Assembly (NCBI GenBank): GCA_965247355.1
Contig: OZ252011.1
Location: 1,798,001-1,862,000, forward strand
Reading direction: 5' to 3'
DNA: 64,000 nt
DNA from: RHLJ01 sp965247355
GTDB taxonomy: Bacteria > Bacteroidota > Rhodothermia > Balneolales > Balneolaceae
Part shown: positions 56,407 through 64,000 of the stretch, piece by piece
How positions within the stretch are numbered: the stretch's first letter is position 1
How the letters are laid out: every line of letters starts with the position of its first letter
Translations under genes and position numbers: made by a program
The notes under the pieces: generated by a model
The model's input: the letters and a program-made list of their open reading frames with translations, nothing else
Told to the model about the DNA's origin: nothing
The model's database searches: none

Positions 56407-58344
56407 TTATTTTGAATTAAATGCGTTGATTCCTTTGTCCAGAAAAGAAACGAATTTTTCTGAGCTAACGTACCCAAGTTCCTGAGCTATCACTCGCTCT
56501 CCTTTCGGATCGAGAATAACATAGGTTGGAAGCGCGATATTTCCGGTAAGCTTGAATTGTAGCTGTTGATTTGCCTGAGCATCAGAACCACCATCGGTAT
56601 AAAGTTTAACTAACTTCATTTGACCAAATCGATCACGGACTTCCTCCAATGGAAATACATTAGATTCCATCGCACGACAATTTGTACAAGTATAACCGGT
56701 AAAATCTATGAAAACCGGAATGCCCTCTGACACGGCTTCATCCAATGCAGCCTGATAGTCTTCGGTCCAACCTTCATCAGTTGCTGAAGAACCTGAACCA
56801 CCGCCCATGGCCGCAATAGTTCCAACCACGCTTACATCGGTTTGCATCTTGGGAGGCAGCCATGAATCCCAAATTCCTAACGAAGCGCCCATCAAACCGG
56901 GCATTAAATAAAAACTAAATAGTAAGAAAGGCAGCGCAAGTAGTAATCGACCAGTAGTTACATACTCAGGTTTGGTTTCATGTTTCAGAACAAAGACCCC
57001 AAGCACGTATAAACCAGCCACTAAGAAAATTGCGATCCATGCAGCGATTGCAAACGGACGGCTTACTAATCCCCATCCAAGAACTAAATCCACATTTGAA
57101 ATAAATTTGATGGCAGCAGCAAGTTCTATGAAACCAAGCAAAACTTTTACCACATTCATCCAGGAGCCACTTTTAGGTAAAGACTCTAACCACTTTGGGA
57201 ACATCGCAAATAATACAAATGGACTAGCGAATGCAGCCGAGAAGCCAATCATACCTATTATTGGGTATATCCATTCTCCACCTGTTGCCGTAGCTGCAAA
57301 TACAGCCCCAACAAATGGAGCAGTACAAGAAAATGATACGGCACTAATCGTGACTGCCATAAAAATTATTCCTACGATACCTGAACTCTCATTGCTTTTC
57401 CTGTTTAAGTAGTTGGTTAGCTGATGAGGTAATTGAAGCTCGTACATACCCAATAAGCTTAGTGCAAAAGCTATCAAAACAATAGCAATCATAGCATTAA
57501 CAAATGGACTTGCTGCAAAATTTTGAGCGCCATTTGCACCAACTAATGCCGCCAGAATTACCCCTATTACAGTAAAGGTTATTACTATGGAGACTCCAAA
57601 TAAGAGTGCTTGCCCTACTCCTTTACTCTCTCCATTCTGCTTAGAGAAATAGGATACAGTTAATGGAATCATTGGAAATACACATGGAGTTAGCAATGCT
57701 GCAAAGCCAGCTAGTAGCGCAATCCATATAAAAGAGAATACTCCATCTTTTGAGAGATTTGAGGAACCGGATTCAGAAACCTCTTCTCCGGAAGATGTTT
57801 CTTCTACTCCTCCAATAGCCGCTTCGTATGGACTGTCAGAAACTCCAACTACCTCTACTGCAGCAATAATAGATTTTGTTTTTGGCGGTAAACATACGCG
57901 ATCATCACATACCTGATAAAAAACCTCAATATCCAGATTTTGCCTACCCGACAACTCGGTTTTTATAGCAACTGGAATCTCAAAACTGGCAAATGAACTG
58001 TGCCAACCCAGCTCCGCTTCAAAATTAGGATCGAATTCAATATCTGCGTCAGATTCCGTTATATCTCCCGCAAGAACAAAATTAGGAGATTTTGCAGTAA
58101 ACTCTGTTGGGAAAGGGCCAGCATCAGGATCATTTAGAACAGAATAAAGGTGCCAGTCGCCTTCGATGGAAGCAGCAATAGATATGGTAAAAACCTCTCC
58201 GGACTGAACCTGATCAGGTACTTCTGTAACATTGAATTTTACGGGATCAGGTATCTGCCCGTAAACAAAAAGTGGGAATAACATCGTTGCGATGATTCCC
58301 ACTGTAATCTTTTGAAATAATTTCATCTGGAATCGATTCTTCAT
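56407..58344 (-). CDS. dsbD: Thiol:disulfide interchange protein DsbD
   Basis: DsbD carries electrons from cytoplasmic thioredoxin across the inner membrane to reduce periplasmic disulfides. The 645-residue protein has a signal peptide (about 1-29), an N-terminal immunoglobulin-like domain (about 30-160) with its Cys pair in VCDDRVCLPPK, eight transmembrane helices (about 200-475) with the two redox Cys residues in LLTPCVFPMIP and SFSCTAPFVG, and a C-terminal thioredoxin domain (about 525-645) with TCTNC near 551. All six redox cysteines are present. A 10-bp palindrome lies just upstream of its start. Confidence 0.95.
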   Translation of the reverse strand: MKNRFQMKLFQKITVGIIATMLFPLFVYGQIPDPVKFNVTEVPDQVQSGEVFTISIAASIEGDWHLYSVLNDPDAGPFPTEFTAKSPNFVLAGDITESDADIEFDPNFEAELGWHSSFASFEIPVAIKTELSGRQNLDIEVFYQVCDDRVCLPPKTKSIIAAVEVVGVSDSPYEAAIGGVEETSSGEEVSESGSSNLSKDGVFSFIWIALLAGFAALLTPCVFPMIPLTVSYFSKQNGESKGVGQALLFGVSIVITFTVIGVILAALVGANGAQNFAASPFVNAMIAIVLIAFALSLLGMYELQLPHQLTNYLNRKSNESSGIVGIIFMAVTISAVSFSCTAPFVGAVFAATATGGEWIYPIIGMIGFSAAFASPFVLFAMFPKWLESLPKSGSWMNVVKVLLGFIELAAAIKFISNVDLVLGWGLVSRPFAIAAWIAIFLVAGLYVLGVFVLKHETKPEYVTTGRLLLALPFLLFSFYLMPGLMGASLGIWDSWLPPKMQTDVSVVGTIAAMGGGSGSSATDEGWTEDYQAALDEAVSEGIPVFIDFTGYTCTNCRAMESNVFPLEEVRDRFGQMKLVKLYTDGGSDAQANQQLQFKLTGNIALPTYVILDPKGERVIAQELGYVSSEKFVSFLDKGINAFNSK

Positions 58345-58390
58345 TAATACTTTTGAATGAATGATAAACCAACATTCAGGAACATCAAAC

Positions 58391-58413
58391 TTATAGAAAT
58401 AACATTTCTATAA
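58391..58413. repeat. Perfect 10-bp AT-rich palindrome upstream of dsbD
   Basis: TTATAGAAAT (58391-58400), AAC spacer, ATTTCTATAA (58404-58413). It sits 47 bases before the dsbD start and 47 bases after the rplI stop. With the 3-base spacer it suits a dimeric regulator's operator. As a terminator it lacks G/C pairs and a following U-tract. Confidence 0.5.
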
Positions 58414-58459
58414 CATCCAACGCTGCTGTATAAGCTTTAATCCGAATCGATCATTCAGA

Positions 58460-58906
58460 TTATTCGGCTTTAACTACCCAAATTTTAATTGTAGGCTTCA
58501 AATCGCCAATTAAACTTATAGTAGCAGTGTACTCACCAAGCGTTTTCACATCTTCGTTGATAGTGATGTCTCTTCGATCAACAAGAATTTCTCTTTCCTC
58601 AAGAGCTTCAGCAACCTGTACGTTTGTTACGGTACCGTGAATTTTATCATCTTCACCGGTAGTAACAGGAATGGTAACCGAAGTCGCTTCCAATATACGG
58701 GCAAGATCTTTTGCTTCCTGAACGGTAAGCTCTGCTTTCAGAGCAGCACGCTTTTGCATAAGCTCAACTTCAGCAATAGCGCCTTTAGTAGCTAATACAG
58801 CTTTAGCCTGAGGAATAAGGTAATTGCGACCATATCCGTCTTTTACATCTACAAGCTCACCGGCTTGTCCTAATTTTTCTACGTCTTCTTTTAGAATAAC
58901 TTTCAT
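58460..58906 (-). CDS. rplI: 50S ribosomal protein L9
   Basis: L9 binds 23S rRNA near the base of the L1 stalk and helps maintain reading frame. The 148-residue protein has the signature GELVDVKDGYGRNYLIPQ (about 17-34) in its N-terminal rRNA-binding domain, the long connecting helix (about 40-75) and a C-terminal domain (about 80-148). It is the last gene of rpsF-rpsR-rplI, 17 bases after rpsR. A 6-bp CCGAAT/ATTCGG hairpin at 58442-58467 overlaps its stop and is only a weak terminator candidate. Confidence 0.97.
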   Translation of the reverse strand: MKVILKEDVEKLGQAGELVDVKDGYGRNYLIPQAKAVLATKGAIAEVELMQKRAALKAELTVQEAKDLARILEATSVTIPVTTGEDDKIHGTVTNVQVAEALEEREILVDRRDITINEDVKTLGEYTATISLIGDLKPTIKIWVVKAE

Positions 58907-58923
58907 TGTCTCAATTTCCTTTT

Positions 58924-59175
58924 TTATCTAAGGTTCTCAGCAACGTATGGCATAAGGGCCAGAAAACGCGCTCTTTTTACTGCAGTTGTTAGCTGGCGTT
59001 GGTGCTTAGCACTTGTACCTGTTACACGACGAGGAAGAATTTTCCCCTGATCATTAGTGAAACGTTGCAATGTTTCAGTGTCTTTATAATCGATGTACTC
59101 AACTCCTGCTTTGGTAAACTTACACTGCTTAACCTTGCGGATACTTTTCTTCGGGTGTGATGGATTCTTAATCAT
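58924..59175 (-). CDS. rpsR: 30S ribosomal protein S18
   Basis: S18 pairs with S6 on the platform of the small subunit. The 83-residue protein has YIDYKDTETLQRFTNDQGKI and the signature LPRRVTGTSAKHQRQLTTAV, followed by KRARFLALMPY. It lies 25 bases after rpsF and 17 before rplI. Unlike the E. coli operon there is no priB, and unlike many other operons no ssb, between S6 and S18. Confidence 0.97.
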   Translation of the reverse strand: MIKNPSHPKKSIRKVKQCKFTKAGVEYIDYKDTETLQRFTNDQGKILPRRVTGTSAKHQRQLTTAVKRARFLALMPYVAENLR

Positions 59176-59200
59176 AATAGAATTTCTTTAATGTGATGAG

Positions 59201-59587
59201 TTAGGCGTCTGCTTCTTCAGTTTCTTCTTCTTCTTCAATAGCGAAGATATTTGGCACTGAATTGGTTTTAACCAATTCTCTGTGACGAAGCATTTTTGCA
59301 TCAAATTTTAAGGTCAGGTAACGCAGATAGTCATCTTCAATACGCATAAAACGCTCTATGACTGCAATCGCTTCAGCAGGTGCACTGAAGTATGCATTTA
59401 CGTAATAGCCATTTCCTTTTTTGTCGATTTCGTAGGCAAACTTACGCAGCCCCCACTCTTCAACTTCATCGATTTCGCCACCGTTATCTGTGATTAGCTT
59501 GTTAATTTTCTCAACAGCAGCTTTGGATTGATCCTCTTCAAGAACAGGATTTATAATATACGTTAATTCGTAAAAATTTTTGCTCAT
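59201..59587 (-). CDS. rpsF: 30S ribosomal protein S6
   Basis: S6 binds 16S rRNA as a heterodimer with S18. The 128-residue protein has YELTYIINPVLEEDQS at the N terminus, EVEEWGLRKFAYEIDKKGNG, YYVNAYFSAPAEAI, and IERFMRIEDDYLRYLTLKFD, matching the family. An acidic C-terminal tail (EEEEETEEADA) resembles the glutamate tail added in other bacteria. First gene of the operon; its leader has two hairpins. Confidence 0.97.
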   Translation of the reverse strand: MSKNFYELTYIINPVLEEDQSKAAVEKINKLITDNGGEIDEVEEWGLRKFAYEIDKKGNGYYVNAYFSAPAEAIAVIERFMRIEDDYLRYLTLKFDAKMLRHRELVKTNSVPNIFAIEEEEETEEADA

Positions 59588-59610
59588 AGTAGTATGTGTT
59601 TTCTATGGAT

Positions 59611-59648
59611 GTTTTCATACTGAAAACAGTCATTCAGGCACTTTGCCT
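59611..59648 (-). promoter_or_regulatory. Two small hairpins in the rpsF leader
   Basis: Within 61 bases before the S6 start there are GTTTTCA/TGAAAAC (59611-59627, 3-base loop) and AGGCA/TGCCT (59636-59648, 3-base loop). Operons for S6 and S18 are often autoregulated through a leader RNA bound by the S6-S18 dimer, so these hairpins could be that element. I did not recognise the full consensus of the known motif. Confidence 0.35.
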
Positions 59649-59735
59649 AAACAACAGAAGACCACAAATATAAGGCATTTTAAACCATATTGCTACACTT
59701 GTAATACAGAACTTTTTAGTCAAGTACAGAACGTA

Positions 59736-60014
59736 CTAAATAGCCTCAATCGCCGTGGCAAGCTCCACATCTTTCCTGGTAACTTTATTCTCTGCATCAT
59801 GGGTCTGCAATCCAATTGTCACTTGATTGTACACATTAAATAAATTAGGATGATGTCCTAAGGATTCGGATTCAAACCCTACTCTTACAATAAATGCTAA
59901 TGCTTCTTTAAAATCTGAGAACTCAAATTTCTTCCAGAGTTTATCATCATCATGAGCCCAATCGGGCAGTTGTTTTAATGCTTTTTCTATTTCTTCTTTT
60001 GATAGTGGATTCAT
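59736..60014 (-). CDS. Pterin-4a-carbinolamine dehydratase
   Basis: A 92-residue protein of the PCD/DCoH family, which regenerates quinonoid dihydropterin from the 4a-hydroxy product formed by aromatic amino acid hydroxylases. The diagnostic motif is present: SLGHHPNLFNVYNQVTIGL then QTHDAENKVTRKD, with the active-site His pair and His-Asp. Length is complete. It is a single gene divergent from the transporter gene across 134 bases. With folE2 and the PTPS-type gene it suggests tetrahydropterin use. A moonlighting role in molybdopterin metabolism is an alternative known for some members. Confidence 0.93.
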   Translation of the reverse strand: MNPLSKEEIEKALKQLPDWAHDDDKLWKKFEFSDFKEALAFIVRVGFESESLGHHPNLFNVYNQVTIGLQTHDAENKVTRKDVELATAIEAI

Positions 60015-60148
60015 AATACTCCTTTTGAGTTATCCAACGAATAGATTATTTATATCATTCGATAATCTCTTTACAATATTTTAACACGTTTTTTCTACAA
60101 TAAATTAATTCTGTTTTTTGAAACGAGTTTTCTTCTATTATTTTCCAC

Positions 60149-61624
60149 ATGATGATTAATCAAAATAACAATGCTGGTTTGAGTCCAAAAGGCACACTTT
60201 TTAAGAAAGTAAAATTTTTCGTTGCTCCTATTTTAGTTCTCTTACTCTCAGGTATGGTCTCTGCTGCAGAATCGGGCGGTTCCCATGGAATTGATGGAAG
60301 CGACTTAAGCTTGCTCTGGGCACTTCCTTTTGCCGGCATTCTACTTTCTATTGCTATCTTTCCTTTAGTTGCAGAAAGTTGGTGGCATCACAATTTTGGA
60401 AAAGTGTCTGCAGCGTGGGGTTTGCTACTTGTAGTACCATTGATCATCACTTTTGGATTTGAGGCGGCTTTGTATGAGGTGCTACATGCCTACCTGCTGG
60501 AGTATATCCCTTTTATTGTGCTACTCTTAGCACTTTTTACAGTTTCTGGCGGAATCAGAATTAAAGGATACCTGAAAGGAACCCCGGAAGTAAATACCGG
60601 AATTTTATTGATCGGGACTATTCTTGCGAGCTGGATGGGAACAACAGGTGCAGCAATGTTGCTTATCCGTCCTATTCTTCGAGCTAATGAATGGCGTAGC
60701 AGTAAAAAGCATATCGTCATTTTCTTCATCTTTCTTGTTGCCAATGTTGGTGGTTCTCTTACACCACTTGGCGATCCTCCTTTATTTTTAGGCTTCCTTC
60801 AGGGTGTTGATTTCTTCTGGACAACCACCAACTTGTTTTGGGAAATGACATTTGTAGCTGTAATACTTCTCATTCTCTATTACTTCTGGGATCGTCATCT
60901 CTACAACAAAGAAACAAATACCGCACCGGTTGATGATGGTTCAGAGCCTCTTGGAATTGAAGGCAGCCAGAACCTTATATTGATTGTCGCTATTGTTGGA
61001 GCAGTTCTATTTTCCGGACTAGTACATATCGGAGAATTAAACATTTATCACGTACATGTTAATATTGAGAACCTTATTCGTGATGGAGCTTTGCTATTGA
61101 TTACCTGGATTAGTTGGTTAATTACATCAAAAGCCAGCCGGGCCGCAAATGGCTTTAACTGGTTTCCAATACAGGAAGTAGCCAAGTTATTTGCAGGTAT
61201 ATTTATAACTATTATAGCTCCAATTGCGATGCTTAAAGCAGCTAACAATGGCGAAGGAGCCCTTCAGTTTGTAAATAATGCTGTTTTTGATGCTTCTGGA
61301 GAACCCATTAATTATATGTTCTTTTGGATTACCGGGATGCTTTCCGCTTTCCTGGATAATGCCCCCACTTATCTGGTATTCTTTAATGCTGCTGGTGGAG
61401 ATGCTCAGGTACTTATGAATGAAATGAATCATACCCTGATTGCAATTTCATCCGGTGCAGTATTCTTTGGTGCCCTTAGTTATATTGGTAATGCACCAAA
61501 TTTTATGGTTAAATCTATTGCTGAACAAAACGGAGTGAAAATGCCTAGCTTTGGCGCTTACCTTATTTGGTCGATAGGTATCTTGGTTCCGATCTACTTA
61601 CTGGTTACCTTCCTGTTCATTTAA
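60149..61624 (+). CDS. NhaD/CitM-superfamily sodium:proton antiporter-like transporter
   Basis: A 491-residue inner-membrane protein with about 12 hydrophobic segments. The N terminus has an extra hydrophobic stretch ending in VSAAESGGSHG that resembles a signal sequence and places a short Gly/Ser/His segment outside. Family blocks include LLWALPFAGILLSIAIFPL, LLALFTVSGGIRIKGYL, ILASWMGTTGAAMLLIRPI, NVGGSLTPLGDPPLFLGFL and FLDNAPTYLVFFN, the last two being the paired re-entrant signatures (GDPP, DNAPT) of the ion transporter superfamily. Close relatives are annotated as sodium:proton antiporters; the ion is inferred. Confidence 0.85.
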   Translation: MMINQNNNAGLSPKGTLFKKVKFFVAPILVLLLSGMVSAAESGGSHGIDGSDLSLLWALPFAGILLSIAIFPLVAESWWHHNFGKVSAAWGLLLVVPLIITFGFEAALYEVLHAYLLEYIPFIVLLLALFTVSGGIRIKGYLKGTPEVNTGILLIGTILASWMGTTGAAMLLIRPILRANEWRSSKKHIVIFFIFLVANVGGSLTPLGDPPLFLGFLQGVDFFWTTTNLFWEMTFVAVILLILYYFWDRHLYNKETNTAPVDDGSEPLGIEGSQNLILIVAIVGAVLFSGLVHIGELNIYHVHVNIENLIRDGALLLITWISWLITSKASRAANGFNWFPIQEVAKLFAGIFITIIAPIAMLKAANNGEGALQFVNNAVFDASGEPINYMFFWITGMLSAFLDNAPTYLVFFNAAGGDAQVLMNEMNHTLIAISSGAVFFGALSYIGNAPNFMVKSIAEQNGVKMPSFGAYLIWSIGILVPIYLLVTFLFI

Positions 61625-61638
61625 CAAACTATCTTCTT

Positions 61639-62787
61639 TTGATTCAGAGAGTCTTTACTCTTCTATTTTTTGTTTTAATAATTTGTGTTTCTGTTAATGC
61701 TCAATCGCCTCAACAAACAGACTCCACTAAAATAGCTTTTTTACCTGCATTAGCTTTTAATAGCGATCTAGGATTTATTGGAGGCGGTATTGCCAGTATC
61801 TATAAGTACAAAGACCAGACTCATCCTTTCTATTCCTATACAGATTTCTCTGCAATCTTTTCTACTAAAGGACTTGCCTCTGTTCAAGTTCTTAACGACA
61901 AGCCTTTTGTATTTGGGACTGATATGAGACTCAAAACGAATGTGTTTATATCCCGGTTTTTGCAAGATCCTTATTATGGTGTTGCCAATTACCAAACGAT
62001 TGAACATGACCCTCCTGATGGTATACCGAATTTTTATCAATTTAAATCCTTTTCTATTGGCCTTAATACAACACTGAGAATTCCATTATCTATTAACAAT
62101 AAAAATCAGCAACTGGATGCTTTAGCAATTCTGAACCTAGATTATCAAACTCCGTGGGATAGCGAATCAGGCCAGTTAATTACTATTGAAAAACCCAGAG
62201 GTTTTGAAGGTGGCCGAACTTTTATGATTGGTTCCGGATTAATATGGGAAGGTCGAAATAGTGAATTCAATCCAACCAATGGAACTTATTTAGAAACTTC
62301 TATTGAAATTGGTAACAAACTCTGGGGAGGTACATTCAACAATCTTGTCGTCAAACATGAAATGTTTCATTACCTCACATTTCATTTACTAAAAGATATA
62401 ACGCTTGCCAATCGATTTTATGCCGAACACACTTCCGGAGAAACTCCATATTGGAAACTAGCATATGCTGGAGATAATGAAACCCTAAGAGGGTATCCCT
62501 CCAGAAGGTTTTTAGACGAAAATGTGGCGATACTTAATAATGAATTGCGAACCTGGCTTGTAGAATTTCCTTCGATGGATACCAGACTTGGCGGCACTAT
62601 TTTCTTTGACGTAGGAAGAACGTTTGCAAATGGCACCTCCTTCGAAGACATCACTGATGATTTAAAATATACGTTTGGTTTTGGTGCTACTGCATCAATA
62701 TTTACTCCTGATTTTATTATTAGGGCAGATGTAGGTTTCTCTGAAGAAGGAAAAGGAGTTTATATTACAACCGGTTATATGTTTTAG
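61639..62787 (+). CDS. Omp85-superfamily outer-membrane beta-barrel protein (no POTRA)
   Basis: I choose TTG 61639 as the start. It gives a clean signal peptide (MIQRVFTLLFFVLIICVSVNAQ) and begins 14 bases after the transporter stop, whereas the longest open frame would start at TTG 61567 inside the transporter gene. The resulting 382-residue protein goes straight from signal to barrel (FLPALAFNSDLGFIGGGIAS). The C-terminal half has the Omp85/D15 pattern: GSGLIWEGRNSEFNPTNGTY, ETLRGYPSRRFLDENVAILN, GGTIFFDVGRTFANG, and ends in TTGYMF. There is no POTRA domain. It may insert or transport lipid or protein; unknown. Probably co-transcribed with the upstream transporter. Confidence 0.82.
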   Translation: MIQRVFTLLFFVLIICVSVNAQSPQQTDSTKIAFLPALAFNSDLGFIGGGIASIYKYKDQTHPFYSYTDFSAIFSTKGLASVQVLNDKPFVFGTDMRLKTNVFISRFLQDPYYGVANYQTIEHDPPDGIPNFYQFKSFSIGLNTTLRIPLSINNKNQQLDALAILNLDYQTPWDSESGQLITIEKPRGFEGGRTFMIGSGLIWEGRNSEFNPTNGTYLETSIEIGNKLWGGTFNNLVVKHEMFHYLTFHLLKDITLANRFYAEHTSGETPYWKLAYAGDNETLRGYPSRRFLDENVAILNNELRTWLVEFPSMDTRLGGTIFFDVGRTFANGTSFEDITDDLKYTFGFGATASIFTPDFIIRADVGFSEEGKGVYITTGYMF

Positions 62788-62833
62788 TATCTTTCCCCTT
62801 AGCAATTTCAACAGCATACAACAAATCTACTAA

Positions 62834-63958
62834 ATGCTCGACATTATCATCCTTTCTATCGGCGGAATATATTTAGTGTTGGTTTTGGTGACGCTTGGGA
62901 TGTTCAGACTTCCAAAATCCTACTACGCCAAGGACGAAGACTTACCCACTGTTTCCGTTATTATTTCTGCAAAAAATGAAGAGACCGATCTCCCAAAATG
63001 TATAGCTTCTTTGGAAAAACTGGATTTTCCAAAGGGAAAACTTCAAATAGTACTTGTAGATGACAGAAGCACTGACCAAACTGGTTCTATTATTAAGAAA
63101 GCAGCTGTAAGAAACTCACATTTCATTTCACTTAGTACAGAGAATGCACCTGAAGTAGGACTAAAAGCTAAAGCGAGAGGGATTTCCTGGGGTATAAAAA
63201 ACTCAGAAAGTGAATGGATTCTGATTACAGATGCTGATGGAGAAGTTCCTCCTCTCTGGGTCAGGCACATGCTTTCCGGGGTAAATGAGAAAACAGGAAT
63301 GATTGGCGGTATGTTAAGTGTAAAACCATCTTCCCTAATTGGCATATTTGAAAGGATTAGCTGGGGTTATACACTACCATTTGCATTTGGCATGGCAGGA
63401 TGGGGTGCTTCTTTTATTTGTGTAGGCCCCAATATGGGAATTCGCAGAAGCATATACGAAGATAATGGAGGTCTCGAAAATGTTGACTTTGATGTTGCTG
63501 AAGATCTTGCACTGTTTAGAATGGTTGAGTCCTCTACATACAACTTCAGATCTTATGTAACCCCGGAAACTAGCATTCTACTCAATCCGGTACCTTCTTT
63601 AAGGCACCTATGGAGTCAACAACGACGTTGGCTGGGAGGTGGATTTGAAGGTGGCTGGAAATATGGAATCCCTTTAGTTTTAGCTTTTGGGTATTTAACT
63701 GCCTATTCTTTTTTTCAAATCACCGGTTGGTTTTACGCTTTTGAAGCCACTCTGTCAGTTGTCTTAATCAGACTACTTGGGGATGCTTTTATCCTTGCCG
63801 AAAAAAGAATTCTGCTCAAAAAAACACATCTTTTCCGATATCTGCCAATCCAATGGCTTTATGGAACGTTCACAATGCTTTGGCTACCTATAAGCCTCCT
63901 CTTTGACTCAAAGATTCGCTGGCGGGGAGAAGGCTATGAAATTAAGTACGATAAGTAG
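62834..63958 (+). CDS. Family 2 glycosyltransferase, membrane-bound
   Basis: A 374-residue protein with an N-terminal membrane helix (about 3-24), a cytosolic GT-A domain (about 38-270) and two to three C-terminal hydrophobic helices (about 278-360). Signature parts are PTVSVIISAKNEETDLPKC, IVLVDDRSTDQTG, ITDADGEVPP (the metal-binding DxD-like site), DVAEDLALFRMVE and QQRRWLGGGFEGG, the Q..RW motif of processive or lipid-directed enzymes. It is predicted to add a sugar to a lipid or polymer at the inner membrane; donor and acceptor are unknown. It lies 46 bases after the Omp85-like gene on the same strand. Confidence 0.88.
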   Translation: MLDIIILSIGGIYLVLVLVTLGMFRLPKSYYAKDEDLPTVSVIISAKNEETDLPKCIASLEKLDFPKGKLQIVLVDDRSTDQTGSIIKKAAVRNSHFISLSTENAPEVGLKAKARGISWGIKNSESEWILITDADGEVPPLWVRHMLSGVNEKTGMIGGMLSVKPSSLIGIFERISWGYTLPFAFGMAGWGASFICVGPNMGIRRSIYEDNGGLENVDFDVAEDLALFRMVESSTYNFRSYVTPETSILLNPVPSLRHLWSQQRRWLGGGFEGGWKYGIPLVLAFGYLTAYSFFQITGWFYAFEATLSVVLIRLLGDAFILAEKRILLKKTHLFRYLPIQWLYGTFTMLWLPISLLFDSKIRWRGEGYEIKYDK

Positions 63959-64000
63959 TTAATTCCCAGTTGAACTGAGCAAACTTCTGTTACTGAAAAT

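Noticed and set aside
56972..57412. 146-residue frame antisense to dsbD
   Set aside because: Shadow of the dsbD membrane region; no signal, motif or spacing supports a gene.
58442..58467. CCGAAT/ATTCGG hairpin at the rplI stop as a terminator
   Set aside because: Six-base stem with a 14-base loop and no U-tract.
60043..60068. AGATTAT/ATAATCT inverted repeat in the gap between the dehydratase and the transporter
   Set aside because: Short and AT-only apart from one pair each side; likely by chance in such AT-rich sequence, though it lies between divergent promoters.
1..64000. CRISPR arrays, tRNA/rRNA genes, insertion sequences, prophage or integron features
   Set aside because: None seen. 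Gaps are short, there are no periodic short repeats with spacers, no transposase or integrase motifs, and no cloverleaf-like stretches.

Overview
The window looks like core chromosome of a marine member of the Balneolota/Rhodothermota branch of the Bacteroidota-related bacteria. This placement is inferred. It rests on AT-rich coding sequence, weak Shine-Dalgarno signals with several TTG starts, the uppS-bamA-skp gene order, two TonB-dependent receptors with carboxypeptidase-regulatory-like N-terminal domains, and three secreted proteins ending in a type IX secretion (T9SS) type A sorting tail of the form LDQNYPNPFNP...KKM.LIK. I found no tRNA, rRNA, CRISPR array, insertion sequence or prophage. 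Coding density is high, and only one gene-free stretch exceeds 300 bases (29887-30226).

Layout. 1-3965 (+): 3' end of recX, an AI-2E/PerM-type permease, purN and purH. 4075-9552 (+): the complete elongasome operon mreB-mreC-mreD-mrdA-rodA, overlapping or nearly so. 9564-11176 (-): an orphan regulator-type beta-propeller and rnhB. 11256-12368 (+): a VWA protein. 12419-24275 (-): three tandem skp/ompH genes, bamA, uppS, ribH, a PHP phosphoesterase, an S41 protease, an MltD-like transglycosylase and nadE. 24383-37213: a TonB receptor, a T9SS-exported nuclease, a cupin protein and a 2328-residue T9SS-exported protein with two 5'-nucleotidase modules. 37334-40991: two small secreted proteins, a metzincin lipoprotein, folE2 and a PTPS/QueD-family gene. 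41163-47143 (-): a TonB receptor followed by a T9SS protein made of two tandem repeats. 47273-52581 (-): ftsH, thiL and an exbB-x-exbD-exbD operon. 52744-59587 (-): a very large probable outer-membrane protein, dsbD and rpsF-rpsR-rplI. 59736-63958: pterin carbinolamine dehydratase (-), an NhaD/CitM-type transporter, an Omp85-type barrel and a family 2 glycosyltransferase (+).

How the genes work together. Most of the window builds or services the envelope: cell-wall elongation, undecaprenyl diphosphate synthesis, outer-membrane protein insertion and periplasmic chaperones, wall turnover, quality control, and the ExbB/ExbD motor that energises TonB receptors. Set into this is a surface-export theme. 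The secreted nuclease next to the double 5'-nucleotidase suggests extracellular breakdown of nucleic acids to nucleosides and phosphate. FolE2, the PTPS-like enzyme and the pterin dehydratase suggest tetrahydropterin metabolism.

The most unusual signals are (i) two 1106-bp blocks inside one T9SS gene that differ at one silent base, while the adjoining parts of the same repeat units are clearly diverged, which looks like gene conversion; (ii) the fused double-nucleotidase protein, with a CHRD domain inserted into its propeller; and (iii) a stem-loop placed directly against the start codon of that giant gene.
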